In this document: positions 21,320 to 34,479 of the stretch, piece after piece
Position numbering within the stretch: position 1 is the first letter of the stretch
Layout: each line of letters begins with the position of its first letter
Origin: Icerya purchasi
Taxonomy: Eukaryota > Arthropoda > Insecta > Hemiptera > Monophlebidae
Assembly: GCA_039619475.1 (NCBI GenBank)
Contig: CM077115.1
Coordinates: 417,082,557 to 417,146,556, forward strand
Reading direction: 5' to 3'
DNA length: 64,000 nt
The notes under the pieces: generated by a model
Databases searched by the model: none
The model's input: the letters and a program-made list of their open reading frames with translations, nothing else
Told to the model about the DNA's origin: nothing
Made by a program: the position numbers and the translations under genes

Positions 21320-24135
21320 TTATAGAATATCTTCTTCCTACTAATTTGCTTTTTGATGTTTCCTCACTCCGAAGCTAATTGTTTGTCGCGTGAGAATAAT
21401 GAATTTCTTTTAAAAAAAATAAACAAATAAAAAGAAACCAGTCGGAAAAGGTTTTATTTTTTCAAATTTCCTTTTTCCAAATAATTTTTCAACTAAAATG
21501 AATCTACGAAAAACTTTATGCAGGCATCTATTAAACATCGCACGAAAGGGGCGACAACTCGCGCTAATTTTGGCTTATCTATTTTTCTTCTTTTCGTTTT
21601 ACGACGTTGGCACTAAAGCTCTCGCAGTACCTGCTTTCATGCGCTTGCTGTTTCAGTTCGTTTTACTACCATGGTATAATTCGCAGTCCGATTTTGTCAT
21701 CTCTTCATCACATCTATTCAACACCATCATCTTTATATCAATCCGTCTCTCGCACGCATTTACATATGATTTTATGCAGCTGCCTGTTCCTTCTAATCTA
21801 CCGTCTCCTTATGAAACTAGATTTTCTCAATATTACAATTATAAAAGTACGGATTTTATTTTATTTTATTTTTTTTTTTTTTCGCTTATCAATTTAATGG
21901 AAATAGTGGCCGCAAAAACATGAGGAAGATGAGACGACAAAACGATTAACGATTTTGTAAAAATACGTTTTTTAAAGGTCTCAGCGATGGTATGGAATTC
22001 GTTTTATAAATTTCTATGTTTACAGTTCAGCAAAGCGGTATTACTAAAATGTTCGCATAATAGTCAAAAAAATAGGAAACTTTTTTATTTTTAGTTATGT
22101 TTTTTTCTATGCTGTATAGAGGATCCGGTATAATTTAAAAGTTTTCGATGATGCTGGAATTACTTCGGAGCATAATTAGCTGAATAGATAAAGGATTACC
22201 GAGAGAGAAAAAAGCTGACCTCTATTCGCCATCACTGAATATATATTGTAAATAGATGAATGTACGGGGCACATTTTATTTATTGAAAGATTGAAAAAAA
22301 AAAAAAGTTAGTCTCGCTTTATTCAAAATTCGATAGAAATTTTAGGCCATTTCTTAAAATCCGTTCAAGTACTGTAATCAACTCTGAAGAGGCCTCTGCA
22401 CGCTGCTTTGAAAATCTCTCTCCGGAGCGACACGTAATCCGAGGAACCGGAAATATAGATGACTGCAAAAAAGCGAAGCCATTAAAAAAAAGTAATCTGG
22501 GGCGCGATAAATAAATGGAACTCGTTGAAATATTTTGTTCCGATAATGACGCAGCGAGGATGTTGTGGTCCTCGGGGAATCCGACAATATCTGTCGACGA
22601 TGAATCTAATAAAATCGGACAGTTGCGAGAAATAAAACTATCGCCTGATCGAATAACACGACGAAACCGGTAAATTATTCTTCGCTTTCCTGTTATGTTC
22701 ACCAAACTCACAAACACGCCGATTAATTAAACACGCATGATGAGCGAATTGGCAACCTTTCGAGATCTAGTTTCATAATTGTAACTTTTTCTGACAAAAT
22801 ACGGTCCACTCCTTTAAACTTTTTTTATTGGCGGATTTTAAGGAATCCCTTACATTCAAAAATTCAATAACAAATGAACCAAACACGATCTCGCATTTTA
22901 TTTGGGAAAAAGGAATCGAAGCTCAACGGGGTGCGCGCCAGAATCTCATAAAATCGCACGCGCGCTGTGCAAGATTTACATTTTGAGTTCTCCGCGACAC
23001 CTCCTCTATCCCAAAGGCTAGTTTAGGGTTTTTTCGGGAAGACTACTACCGGATAAAAAATAATATTCCAAATTTCATACGTGTCCGGACGGAACAGTTT
23101 CTAAGAGGCGAATATTCAAAAATTACAGTTTCGGCTATTTACCGACTAATCATCTTCCGATCGAGCAAGAAGAGCTTTGAACTTTGTAACGTCGTAGATA
23201 ATGTTCGAAATCCAGTAAAAATTGAACACAGCGCTTTCTGCCGTCAAATAACGACTTTGCTTCAGAAGTACCGCAAACATGTTTAGTGCTGTAACTAAAT
23301 TGCATTCGATTATATCTGAAAGTTCCGATATCCAAAATCCAACAAATAGAAAACCAAAAGATGGCCCACTTCTCCTCAGAACTAATGCGTAAATTGATTC
23401 TTTGCCTGCACCCTACACATTAGCAGTGTTTCGATGAGCGCAGAAAACATTTTACGTGAATTTAAATATTTCCCAACGAAATTTTGCTCGCGATTGTTCA
23501 TTATGGAACTCGAAAAAAAGAAATATTGACACTCTTGGAAATTCCTCGCCAGTATTAGTCTGTAAATTTATCATTACGCCCGATTATTTATTTTTCTGCG
23601 CTTAAACACATTGTTAAAGTATGAAACGGGTGAGCGAAGAATTTGGCGTAATAATTTCTACATTTTAGTACTTTTTTTTTTTACATAGATAATCCTGACG
23701 CGTATGTGTGTCTTTGGTAGGATATGCACATCAAAGTTGTTTGCATTGTCTCTAACGAGGAGGCCGTACGACCTTGGGGGAACAAATTTCAATGATCTTT
23801 GTCTTGGTGGTAGTATACCATGTGGGAAGTACACTATGTGTAAAATATTAAGGTGCAATAATTAAATTGTAATCGAGAAAAACGAATTTAAAATTTCTCC
23901 ACACTTTATGTATTGGTTATATATACATATAAGTTATAGAATAATTTACCTGAAATTGCCGTGACCTTTCTTCTTTTTTTTTTTCATTGTACCGACAGCA
24001 GCCTGCCATAAACAATGGTGATATAAGAATAGAAGAAAAGGTAGGAGAAGATTGGGGAAAAGTGGAATGAATAAGAAAAGGAAAAATAGACGCGAATGAT
24101 AACCTATCAGTTCCAACGAATTGCCCCATTCAGGT
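21320..24135. other. 2.8 kb without recognisable genes
   Basis: Contains three longer chance-like ORFs (21498-21923 +, 22319-22717 -, 23150-23335 -) with no family motif. The area 22900-23000 is somewhat GC-richer. Nothing I can assign. Confidence 0.4.
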
Positions 24136-24139
24136 CTTC

Positions 24140-25000
24140 AAGAAGAAAGTGTTTTATTTATTTTTTTTCCCATAGTACATAACGATTATGCGTAGTGTCT
24201 CCGAGAACAGTACAATAGCACTTAGGTAATCGGAAGTGCATCGCGGTACCACTTTTTCCCTTTCAGTCGCCTACTAGATCTGGCTGGAAGATCAATAGTG
24301 AACATTTGGTATATGAATGGGGATTCGAGCTAAATTGAAGTTTCTCAAAGAACTTCATCGTACATAGGGAGCTTGGACTATTATTACTGCACTCTGAGAT
24401 GGTTGGTTCGACACGTTGTTCCATATAGCTCCAATCCATATCTCCATACTGGGGAGCTATAGTCCATAAATAAACATTCCGCTTTGCGACTAGGTTTAGT
24501 ACTGATTTTCGTCCAATAGTAGTCTAGCCCTAATTATTATAGATTTTACTGTATTTTCCACATGATCACGTTAATAGTCTATCCACATGCATCCCAAGGT
24601 AGCGCACAGGGTCTACTTGTGGAATAATCAAATGTCAAGTTTGGACACCTTACTCGTTTGTTTGTGAATAAAATGTGACGACATTTAGTTGGGTTGAACG
24701 ATATGCGCAAGAGGCACATGCCCATTTCTCTGGTGGATTCAGATGATTTTGAACAGCAGCGTTTGCATAACATTCGTATTAGACGCGAGTATTGCTATGT
24801 CATCAGCGAATGTAGCTAGTAATGTTAGATTAGTAATTGGTACGTTCGCGGTATAGATGGAATACAATAAAGGTCCTAGCAAACTGCCTTGAGGTACCGA
24901 CGATCTGATTGAATGTATCTCTGAAATTGAATCATTCAAGTGGTAACGTTCGTGATAAGTACACACTCGACTCGCGGGTTCAAATATAGTTGTGGGCATT
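24140..25000 (-). mobile_element. Jockey-type LINE, 5'-truncated copy
   Basis: Minus strand. RT palm SSVPQGSLLGPLLYSIY and TFADDIAILASNTN (24739-24999) with the catalytic FADD intact. Then SFNPTKCRHILFTNKRVRCPNLTFD (24579-24720), the thumb-side NP.KC block of jockey elements. Then a WLLGRKS-like block and a YGLELYGTT stretch near 24400-24480, in shifting frames. The 5' end is cut in the middle of the RT. No clear A tail; an AAAAAAAATAAATAAAA-like segment at 24155-24172 may be what is left. Confidence 0.75.
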
Positions 25001-26838
25001 TAGTTTTTTCCCTTTCTTTTCCCCCTTTTTTAATATAAATACTAATAATTATTTCCTTTATTTGAAAAGTAAATAAATAATTTATTTATTTACTCGTTCA
25101 TTTAATTTTTTTATTACTAATTGTTTTTTTCAATGATTTTTGAGTCATCGTAGTTTATTTAAATTCTAAAAAAAATTCACATGTGTAAATAAACAATAGA
25201 AAAGAATTACGGATTAAATGCAAATAAATCTGATTAGCAGCACGTCTAAAATCGTTCCAAAAGATTGGGGGTTAATGAGAAAAAAAAACACGAAGAAGAC
25301 GCTTATGTGTAACGTCTACCAAGAGCATGCTGTGGAATATAAATGATATCGATTATAATTCTATGAATCATATTTTATATTGACATTTTATTAAAAATGG
25401 TATTAAATGTTTCCTACAATTTTAACTTGAGACATCTTTTTTTAGAAATCGTAACGGAAATTCTTCTTTTAGTTATAACCGTTTACATTTGGGTACGACG
25501 TTACTAAATCAGTGAAACACGCAAAATATATAACTAACAAAATCTAATCCGCACAAAGAAAAATGTGGTAAATCTGCAAAAAAAAAAATAGAAGAACTTG
25601 GAGAAAAAGTAAACCTTAGTAGACATGTGGAAGTTTAGGAAATTTCGGGATGTTATAACACTTTACAGTTGTTTTTTTTTTTTTTTTATCAAAGAGGGTA
25701 ATAAGAAAACTTCAATTGGTTATATAGGTTTAGTGCACATTGTAATTATTCAGATGTATTATTTTCTTCAAATCGACATTGTGAGTGAAATTGTTAATTA
25801 ATGCTAGGTTTTTTTTTAAATTTTCTAGCTTTACATAACAAGACTGATGTTATATAGAAGAATTTTTGGTTTTTATGATATTTTTAAAAATAAAATTACA
25901 TTAACTAATTTTAGAATTTATCATAATGCAGATGCGTTCAAGAAATAGTGTATTCTTCAAATGATACGACCGTAACTGATATTACAGAGTTATCGCATTA
26001 TAGCAAGCGGCTAAAATTGTCAGATCGTCATTGTAAAAATTCACTATGCTCATATTACGCTGCCTCCTAACATGTACTAACCCACGTCGATCTTCTACCG
26101 CTATTAGAATTCTTTTTTCAGAAAAAAATTTAAAATTTCTTAGCCGATCAATACTTAAATCGGAAACGAGGAGGAAAAAATAAGTAAACTTCATAAAGAG
26201 AGAAGTTAAATCGACTTAAATAAAAATTGAAATTTTATACCTAGTAGCTTTTTTTAAAACTCCCTGCGGATACGTCTGAAAAACTCGCAAAGAGACATAC
26301 GAAACAGAACGCAACAGGTTATTGTACACCGTTGCATTAGCGGTAGTGAATAATTCTTTCGCTAAGGTAAAGTTACCTTTCATCATTCGATACTATTAAA
26401 TGCGCCAACATTTCCAGAATGCAAAATAGTTTTTTGTCGTGTACGAAAGGCAACCACAAAAGACTTTTCCAAGCAAAGTTTCTTATCGACTATGGAAGTA
26501 ACCATTCGTGTGTTTACAATTTTGCCGTTGAAACGGATATTATTAAACGACATTAGATGTTGTTAAATTATGAATAAATTAGGGTCCGGTGTTCTCGTTG
26601 TACAGTATTGGATTAGTACACCTCTTTTTTCTTTTAATTAATTAATTTTTTATAGTTTAATATTTACCGGCTAAAATAACTTCGGCTTAATTAATTAAGA
26701 GCTCTTTGCTACGTTATATCTTAAATCACAAGTGTTCTATATAGAGTTCTAAAGGCAACTGTAGGAAAAATGAAATGAAAAAGCCTACGTAAGACACTTA
26801 TGTACAATCTGTAAGATCGGTCATAATTTCAAGTATCA
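25001..26838. other. No recognisable gene
   Basis: Very AT-rich with several T-runs (for example 25672-25687). No motif seen on either strand. Confidence 0.45.
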
Positions 26839-26839
26839 G

Positions 26840-28130
26840 CCTCTGTGTCGAGAGTTTCCGAGCTCCCTGATATATAGAGAATCCGATGGTAGGCAAGATC
26901 CGGTTAGTTAACCAGAGTCAATCCTGTTAGGAGCCATATCAGGGTTTGCCATGTTCTATATACTTCTATTGTTGCGAAGAGACAGGGCAAACCCAAAATC
27001 ATTTTAAGCACTTTATTTTTTGCAACTTGGTCTTCCCTCATACGGGCATAGTGAATGGCGGTGGTATAATAAAGAAATGCGTAATTTCTTTATTCACTTA
27101 GTGGTGGGATCCTGGACAGCAGAGGATACAGTAATTTTGTTGGCAGATTAATTTCACTTAGTAGGCGTCCAATGTGTTTATAAAACTTAACCTTTGGGAG
27201 CCTAAAAGATATCTTACTTTTCCAATCCACAATATTACCCCTGAAGTTCAATGGGTTTTGTGGGATATAGCAGATTTTTCTGCTTTTAGCACGCTCGGGG
27301 TTAATATATATATACATATTTCCAACATAGTGAAATAGGCCTGGATTTGGCCTACGGCTAATTGTAAATTTTGGATGATGTTAGTTACAAGTTTGTCTGA
27401 CGTGAGGATGGCTGTGTCGTCCCCGGGAATTGATGTGTCACGCAACCGTCAGATGAAGGAAAATCAGACATGAAAATATCGTAGAGTGCTAGTGATAAGC
27501 AGACTCCTTGAGGCCGTTTGGGGTTCATTGTAAAGGTTCTCTCTGATTGGGTATTGCCCTATATGCATTTCGAAGGATTTGTTGCTGAGGAAGCTCCGAA
27601 ACAATTTGGTAATGTAAGAAGGGGAACACCTTTTTTTTTTTTTTTTTTTTATCATCTCGTAGATAAGTCCATCATGCCGAAGTGATTCAAAAGCTGCCTT
27701 GATATCCAACTTCGCCATTTCGGTATTGTGTTCTCTTCTAATCCCGAATTGCTGGGGATTGGGGAGGTAACATATTTCTTGAGTCCGATATTGCTGGAGA
27801 AGACTTATCGGCCGATACGGTGATTCGGAGGGGTTTTCCTAGTTTTTTGATCAGTATAACTTTTGTACTTTTTCATGCCGGAGGAAAATAAGCATGACGA
27901 AGGCAGACATTAGCTTTTAGTATCAATCATGGTAACCTTTGGGCTATAGAGCTTTGAAGCAGCTGTTATTTATTCTATCGATTCCCGTTTCTTTTGTTTT
28001 TTTTTTTTAAGATTATGATGTTAGAGATTTCAGAACCTGACGGGACTTTTCGATAGCATTGTGTAAGTTATTTACCGTATTGGTCACTTCGTTTATTGTT
28101 CCAAGATCATTAAGGGGAATAATTGGCGAC
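26840..28130 (-). mobile_element. Jockey-like LINE reverse transcriptase fossil
   Basis: Minus-strand blocks in order: FPPAxKSTKVILIKKLGKP (about 27850-27890), the usual W.kVI.I.KPGK fingers entry. Then MAKLDIKAAFESLRHDGLIYEMI (27650-27718), the first palm aspartate block, interrupted by a homopolymer-coded Lys tract. Then SYITKLFRSFLSNKSFEMHIG, GDDTAILTSDKL (27380-27425) in place of FADDTA, and INPERAKS with the downstream KFYKHIGRLL. A final KNKVLKMILGLP stretch near 26980 matches the jockey C-terminus. Several frames and stops. Confidence 0.7.
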
Positions 28131-28830
28131 GAAGTTCGCAGCAAGTAGTTGGAATTTTTCCTTAAGTGTTGATAGAGATCGAATCATTTTCGTTAAGTGT
28201 AGGAATGGTGTTATATTTCTTTCTCACTATTCTGAAAAGGTTCTACATGGAGTTTCTATTGTGCGAGAATAATAGGCGATTACATGACTAATATCTCATT
28301 AATGGTTAAAGAAATTTCATGTCATGGATTCTGATACTGTAATTATTCTTCATCGATAATTACAAAAAAAAATAACGTATACATATGGATAGATATAGGT
28401 AGATAAGAACCCGATGATTTCGAGCATCTTTACCGCTAATAATGCCTCTGATCGAAGAATGAATTTCAATTAGCATTCGTCATTCTTAAAAAGATAATAA
28501 TAATAATTTACTGTTTACGTAGCAATTCATAAACGCAACAGGAAAACGTTACATTTTTTCATGTTATTTCCGGCGTAAGAATGATGTCATTCCGTTTTAA
28601 TGAACTTTTACCCATAATTTAAAGGGTGCATTTCGAAATTCTTGGTTTATTTAATTTCGAATCTCGCGGGAAGAGCATTAGTTTATTTAGTTATATTTTA
28701 GAAGTTGCTTAAGAATTATATAAATGGGAAAAAACGGAAAAGTGCGTGTAAAAATTAAGTATTAAAAAAAAAAAAAAGAGTTTTAAAACAATTTTTCTCA
28801 CCATTTCCATTTTTACCTTAAATGGGAATG
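28131..28830. other. No recognisable gene
   Basis: AT-rich, A14 at 28763-28776. Nothing assigned. Confidence 0.4.
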
Positions 28831-29515
28831 CTTTTTTTTTTGTTTTTGTGGGCGCGCCAGCGGCATTGACCCAACAACAGGAAAAACTAAGCTAAGAAAC
28901 TAAATAATTAGGCGGTTCGAAATGGACGCAACAAAGGACAGCAGTGCGGACACTACAGAGGATGAAGGAAAGGGGAGGATAAAGGAAGAGTTATAGGGAG
29001 TAGACAAACCTAATAACACAAGAGCTGACTGTATAAAAGGGAGCGTTTGTTACGAAGAGCAGGACACTCGAAGAAAATGTGATCAGCATCACATATACGA
29101 GAAGGATCACAATGGAGAAGAGAACAATAAGGAGAAGGCGACAGAGCAAATCGAAAGCGATGGGAGGGGAGGAGAGAATGATTGATCCGGAGACGAATTA
29201 GGGAGACAATAGAAGAGCGACGACCGAAAGGAATAGAATGGAACCAAGATAGGAAACGAGGAATCGGCTGAATAAAACGGTAATTCGAATGACGATTAGA
29301 AAAGAGGGAGGGATAAATATCCCACCAAAGTCTGGCGTAATTGTAGGTGGATAAGGAAAGGATATCTGAAGAAGGGAAATGGTTAAGGAATGAATCAAGG
29401 CGACCAGCAGAACGTGCCAAAGAATCGACTGCGTCATTTCCATCAATTCCGGAATGAGTGGTGAGTGTGGGGACCCATAAAAAAAATCAATAAGAACAAA
29501 GCGGGGAAAAAATCC
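28831..29515 (-). mobile_element. LINE-A, 5'-truncated copy
   Basis: Minus strand. The end of RNase H (HSGIDGNDAVDSLARSAG in two frames near 29400-29470), the linker LWWDIYPSLFSNRHSNYR, the family tail RLRINHSLLPSHRFRF and ICDADHIFFECPALRNKRSL (29010-29420). Then 3' sequence ending GTCAATGCCGCTGGCGCGCC followed by an A-rich tail (T-run on the plus strand, about 28831-28846). The copy begins inside RNase H. Its 3' untranslated part differs from the 17-kb copy, so it is a divergent subfamily. Confidence 0.8.
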
Positions 29516-29519
29516 TCCA

Positions 29520-30760
29520 TTTCGAAGTTTTAATAAATTTTTAAATTGTACAATTCCGGTTTTGGAGCGACGTCTCGTTTCCAAGCATCTGCGTTTTAAT
29601 GGGTCGTTCTCGTTTTTCTATAATTTTCCCCTACCGGCCCTTGTATTTTTCCCTGAACAGAAAAGTTATCTTCGCATTTTTCCTTTTTTAATCTTGCCTT
29701 TGGCTTTGACACGACTACTTAAATTTATTGTGATAGGAAATTAGATTCTAAGGCGCTAGGAGAGAGAAAAAATAAAGGGAAAAAAAGTAAGAGAAGGATA
29801 CCAATGTATGGAGGAGTTCAAATTTAATTACCTCTCGAGAGTTGGAGTTGCCGCAAAAGGAATGAATTATGTAACAGTGATATTTTTATCAAAGAGTAGT
29901 GACGTTTTGCCAGGAATTCTCATTTTTTTCCATAAACGAGGAATTTGTACCCTCCTAATAAAGTGAATATCAAACTTCTCTCTAGCAGCCAATCTTCCTC
30001 CTTCAAATCAGGGTGTATAGGTACGTCGCAGTTCGAACAGAACAGCTAATTTCTATCGAAAAAATCGGCGGGTTGTACTGATCATATTGTTCTTTTTGAT
30101 TACGGCTGATCCCTGTAGTTGAAAAGTTCGAAACCAAAAAAGCCTAATGGCAAAGGCTAGTTTTTTTTTTTTTAATGTTCGATTATATGTAGTTGTACAT
30201 CACATTGTGATCGCTATTGTTAAAATGGGAATTAAAACATGTCGCGAATCGCTGGTCAGTAAAGTGAATTTACCAGGACTAAAATTTTACATGCGGACTA
30301 TACAACATTATAAAGAGAATCATGGTGGACAGTCAAATTAAGGACAGGGCTGGTCAGTCAGACCCCGAGCATATGTGAAAAGTAGAAAAAAAAAGGTGAT
30401 ACTGTTATTTTACGCTTAATAGATAATATATAATTACTAACTTTAGTTCAAGATATAATTTGATCATTTATAATAATATTTATGAAATAATTTGTAAGTT
30501 TTGTAAAAATTTAAAAGTAACGGGAGTTTAACGGTGAAAAGGGAATATTAGGAAATTTAAGGATGTAAATTTCATTGAAAATATTAAAATTCGCAATGGT
30601 CGAACTTATCATATGAATCGCTAAATGGACTAGTACTACCGCTTTGTTTGCGATTATTATACGAGTATCATTGTGGATAAAATTACCTACCAACTGCGGA
30701 ATATTTTTTCGCGAAATTGGCAATGCCGCTGAAATGATTAAAGCAAGGTATAAACGATAA
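29520..30760. other. No recognisable gene
   Basis: Unassigned AT-rich DNA with short chance ORFs. Confidence 0.4.
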
Positions 30761-30764
30761 ATCT

Positions 30765-31172
30765 ATGCGCCGTTCTAATCTCTCTGCGATTTGCCGCTTG
30801 CGTTTTGGGCATAGTTTGCTCCCTTCCTCATTGTTCCGTTATTCTCTCGTGCCTTCTCCTTATTGTCCATTGCACCCTCCCGGCGATCAATGTATTTCTG
30901 ATCCCGATCATATAATGTTCAGTTGTTCGTCGCTTTCAACTGAACAGGCTTCTTTTTATTCCTTCCTCTTACAAAACGGCATTCCCACTCCATACTGTGC
31001 TTCATTCATTCTCTCCCTTCCTTCTCCTTCGGTTATTCTAGCTCTCGATTCTTTTCTGTCAGCTATCTCTGATCGTGTAAGGATCTGAGTCTCTCTTTTC
31101 TCTCTATTCGACTGTTCTTGGGCCATTGTCCATGTCGACGAACCTATTAAAAAAAAAAAAAAAAAAAAAAAA
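30765..31172 (+). mobile_element. LINE-A, short 3' copy with A tail
   Basis: One frame of 107 codons stays open (30765-31088) and covers only the LINE-A C-terminus: RLRFGHSLLPSSLFRYSL, the Cys/His remnant ISDPDHIMFSCSSLS and ISDRVRI at the end, as in the copy at 17 kb. The 3' end TTCTTGGGCC...GTCGACGAACC is followed by A22-23 (31150-31172). Apart from the 5' truncation there is no break in frame, so this is a younger copy than most here. Confidence 0.85.
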
Positions 31173-31174
31173 GG

Positions 31175-31885
31175 GAAAACGCTATGCTTACAAATCAATA
31201 ACCGGCCACGAGTAAAAATTATGAGGAAAACCTTGGAAGAATACAAATTACTGGCGGAATTTCTAAGAAAAGGAAAAGTAATAGTAGAGAAAAGAAAGAG
31301 CCTACAGAACAGTACTTAAAATATCATTCATAAATCTTGGTCCTGAGTTTGTCCCTCTCGGTTATTGCCTTACGCCGGTACCGTTGCCAGCTGCGTTAGG
31401 CCTAATAGCTCTAGTCACCGGTCCCTCTTTAAAAGTCGCTCTCTCCATATAGCCCCCGCGGTAAATTTATCAAATTCAGTCTAGAAATTGGAAATAAAAA
31501 AAAATTTGACATCCCCCTTTTCTCCACGTACATTTCCTTTATGAAACTTTAAACTATTTCAGATAAATATTATATTCTAAACAGTTGATTTATGTTTTAA
31601 TTTGAAGTTATAGTAAATAAATTATATCTTAAATGTTAAAAAAAAAAAATTAAATAACAAAGCAACTTTTTTTTTTTTTTATATTAATTCACTCACTGGC
31701 GTCATCCTATCAGTTGGTTTTACTAATTATTTCTCTTTCTAATTTTTACGTGAACTGGCTGCAGAAACACTTTCAGATTTAACCGACAATCAACATTACT
31801 TTATTTATTTTTCACGTATCATTGATGGCTTGACAGACTAATCTTCGTCCTTACGTACATTTGGGACTGGAATAATAACAATATT
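31175..31885. other. No recognisable gene
   Basis: A GC-richer patch at 31340-31470 stands out from the AT-rich surroundings, but I see no motif in it. The rest is AT-rich with a T-run at 31669-31681. Confidence 0.35.
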
Positions 31886-31889
31886 GGGG

Positions 31890-33250
31890 GGTGGGGATCT
31901 ATATATCCTTCTGAAAGGCCACTATCCTTTCCAAATTTGATTATTGCTCATTTCTTTACGCTGGTGCTCCTAAATATCTTCTCCTTAAGCTTGATAAAAT
32001 CCATAACATGTGTCTTTGTATCGGTACCTTGAACTTCTCTTCTATTACAGCCATTTTGGTAGAAACTGGTTCCTATCCTTTATTCATACAAAGACTATAT
32101 CTAGGTGAAAGATTTCTGATCAAACGTCTTCATATTACCAGTTCATACTTGCTTAATTCTTACTTGTTTATATTCAACAACTGGCGTTTCTCCCCTCGTA
32201 AAACTCCAATCCTTTTCTTGATTTCTTCACGTCTCAGGGTCTTCTCTCCTTTTATTCTATCCTACACCAAATACCCTTATTTTACCGATAATTTTCTTGA
32301 TTTCATTTACTCAGTCAGCTTTGGGGGTTGGAGTGGTTTTTACTCTGCCGGATATCGGCTATTCTGAGAAGTGCAAACTTCCCTCCTTCTCCCCCATATT
32401 CCTAGCTGAATCTATCATAATCCTACAAGCAATCCCTTTTATAGCTTCTACTAGCAATATATCCAAGGTTCTCTTATCTTCTGATTCAAAAGGCGTTTTA
32501 TAAGCTATTGTTACTCGCATTCCTAAACCATCCGCTGATCCTATCATGCTTCACGTATGCTCCCCTTATTTCGCATCTATTTCATTCCCGTTCTGTCCGT
32601 ATTGATCTATTATAGATTATGCTAGTTATTCTGGAATTTCAGGAAACGAGTTAGTTGACTCGTTGGTATGTTCGGCTACTTAAGACGGTCGCTTTATTAG
32701 TCATTTTCCAGCCCAAAGTCTTCTTCCTCTTTCCTTTCTTTGCCACCGCGACTGTTGGTCTGATCTCTATCCTTCATTTTCTAGTCCTGCTTCCTTTTAT
32801 CTAGCCATACAACTCATTCCTCCTCTTTTTCAGCGGTTTCTTAATTTTTCCAACATGAGGCGGTCAATTATCTCATCTATAATTAGACTTTGGTTAAATC
32901 ACAGCCTGCTTCCTTCTTCGCTCTTCCGTTTCTCCATTACTCAGTCTCCTTTTTTTATCCGTTTAATCTGTCAGAAGTAAACTTCATTTGTGATGCGAAT
33001 CACATTTTACTTGGATCTCCTTTCATTTCTTCAGAACGCGCGCGATACTGTATTCCTGGTCTTTTGCGTCTTGACCACCGTACGCCTTACAGCGCTCACA
33101 GCATCCTTTTTTCCCCTTCTCCCTTGGTTATTCCTTTGTTAGCTTCATTCGTATGCTCCAAATATTTTTTCTACATAATCATTAATGCTGTCATACCTTT
33201 GGATTGGGTAACGTCCTTAGTCGACAATGCTCAAAAAATAAAAAAAATAA
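31890..33250 (+). mobile_element. LINE-A, 1.35-kb 5'-truncated copy
   Basis: Begins in the RT connection region (YAGAPKYLLLKLDKIHNMCLCIGTL...FLIKRLHI, about 31950-32130). It continues with a broken RNase H (GVGVVFTLPDIGYSE, FLAESIIILQ, LLSSDSKGVL, SYSGISGNELVDSLV), then the family linker CWSDLYPSFSSPASFYLA and IRLWLNHSLLPSSLFRFSI, then FICDANHILLGSPFISSERAR. It ends GGATTGGGTAACGTCCTTAG-TCGACAATGC plus an A-rich tail (about 33233-33256). This copy supplies the connection segment missing from the 14-17 kb copy. Multiple frame changes. Confidence 0.8.
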
Positions 33251-33251
33251 A

Positions 33252-34353
33252 AAAACTAATAACAATCCTTTTTAACATTAAACGCATATTACTCGCATAA
33301 AAAGCTTCAGCCATTGTGTAATTCGCGACCTGTTTGCACCTATGAACCTTGCCTTAATAAGAATAGTGACCATACTATGTTACCACTATTATAATCAAAT
33401 AAAAATTTAATAAAAACAAACCGAAAAGGAAAGTAAAAAATTCGATACGAAGATTATTATTCCTTCTTTCTACTTTTCCAATAGTTATTATCGAAGCATT
33501 TGTAATTATTTTTCAAGATATTTTCGATATTTTACAATTGTTAATCTTCAACGGTTTTTAAATGATGTGGAAACTGGCCTCATAGGTATCTTATTTATTT
33601 AAAAAATGAAAAAAAAAGAAGGAAAATAAAAAGATAGCTGAAACAAGACTTTTATCTTAATAAAAATGAACAAATACCGACTTCCAGATTTACCATCGAA
33701 ATTAAATAAAAATGCACTAAAAAACAAAAAAAAATCGATAAGAAGTTCATATACTTTATAGGGAATTATATCAGCGGCGGATCCAGACGGACCGTTTTGG
33801 TGAGGGGGGGGGAGTTATATAATTAAGTAAAATCTTCTACGGTAGGCGGTAGATTTGAGAAATAGTCCGTGTTTCATAAAGAAAATCAAATAGCGACCTT
33901 TATAGAAATTCATAAAAATGTTTTAAAAATACATAATTACTATTACGATTTTTAATTTAACTTTTGTTTTACTTTTAGTTATGAAAGAAATAAAACGAAA
34001 TTATAAAATTCTAGCTCTAAAGTGGTATTTAAGAAATAGTAAGAAAGACAGTATTTTTATTAGACACTTTATGTCTCTTTTATTTTTGTTAGTAATCCGA
34101 TCCGAATTCTCTTTGTTCATGAGCAATTAAAAACATATATATATTTCTCATTGAACTATTTTTAATTAAAATTACAAAATATAAATTAAAAATAAATAAA
34201 AATGGCAAAAGATCGACAACAGTATTGTGTTTAAAATAGAATAAAAATGGAACATTAATAGTTTGACTAGAAAATAGTATTAAACATTAATTATTAAAAT
34301 TCGCGCGTAAAATTCATACAAATCTTTTATAGCGTAAATTAAGAACAAATTTA
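33252..34353. other. AT-rich, with a possible transposon terminus at 33771
   Basis: No gene seen. TCAGCGGCGGATCCA at 33771-33785, followed by a G-rich patch (33812-33820), recurs exactly at 41828-41842. A short G-rich block of this type is a common look of DNA-transposon ends in arthropods, but no partner end was found. Confidence 0.35.
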
Positions 34354-34476
34354 TTAATACCTTAATTAGAGTCGGCACGGAAATATTACGGTAATAATTA
34401 AAAACCGCATTAAATATTTTTATTAAATTGTTTTCAAATATTTTAATTTTCGTGCCGACTCTAATTAGGGTATTAA
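34354..34476. repeat. MITE-like palindrome, 123 bp
   Basis: Terminal inverted repeats of about 26 nt: the left arm reads ATTAGAGTCGGCACG (34365-34379) and the right arm CGTGCCGACTCTAAT (34451-34465). Both are extended outward to TTAATACC / GGTATTAA. The outermost TTAA on both sides could be a TTAA target duplication; alternatively the TA inside it could be a Tc1/mariner duplication. The AT-rich interior has no coding capacity. A miniature non-autonomous transposon is the simplest reading. Confidence 0.7.
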
Positions 34477-34479
34477 CGT

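Noticed and set aside
21498..21923. 141-codon plus-strand ORF after the LINE-C tail
   Set aside because: Phe-rich owing to T-runs and lacking any conserved pattern.
22319..22717. 132-codon minus-strand ORF
   Set aside because: No known domain, no splice context, and an overlapping frame is also open; likely chance.
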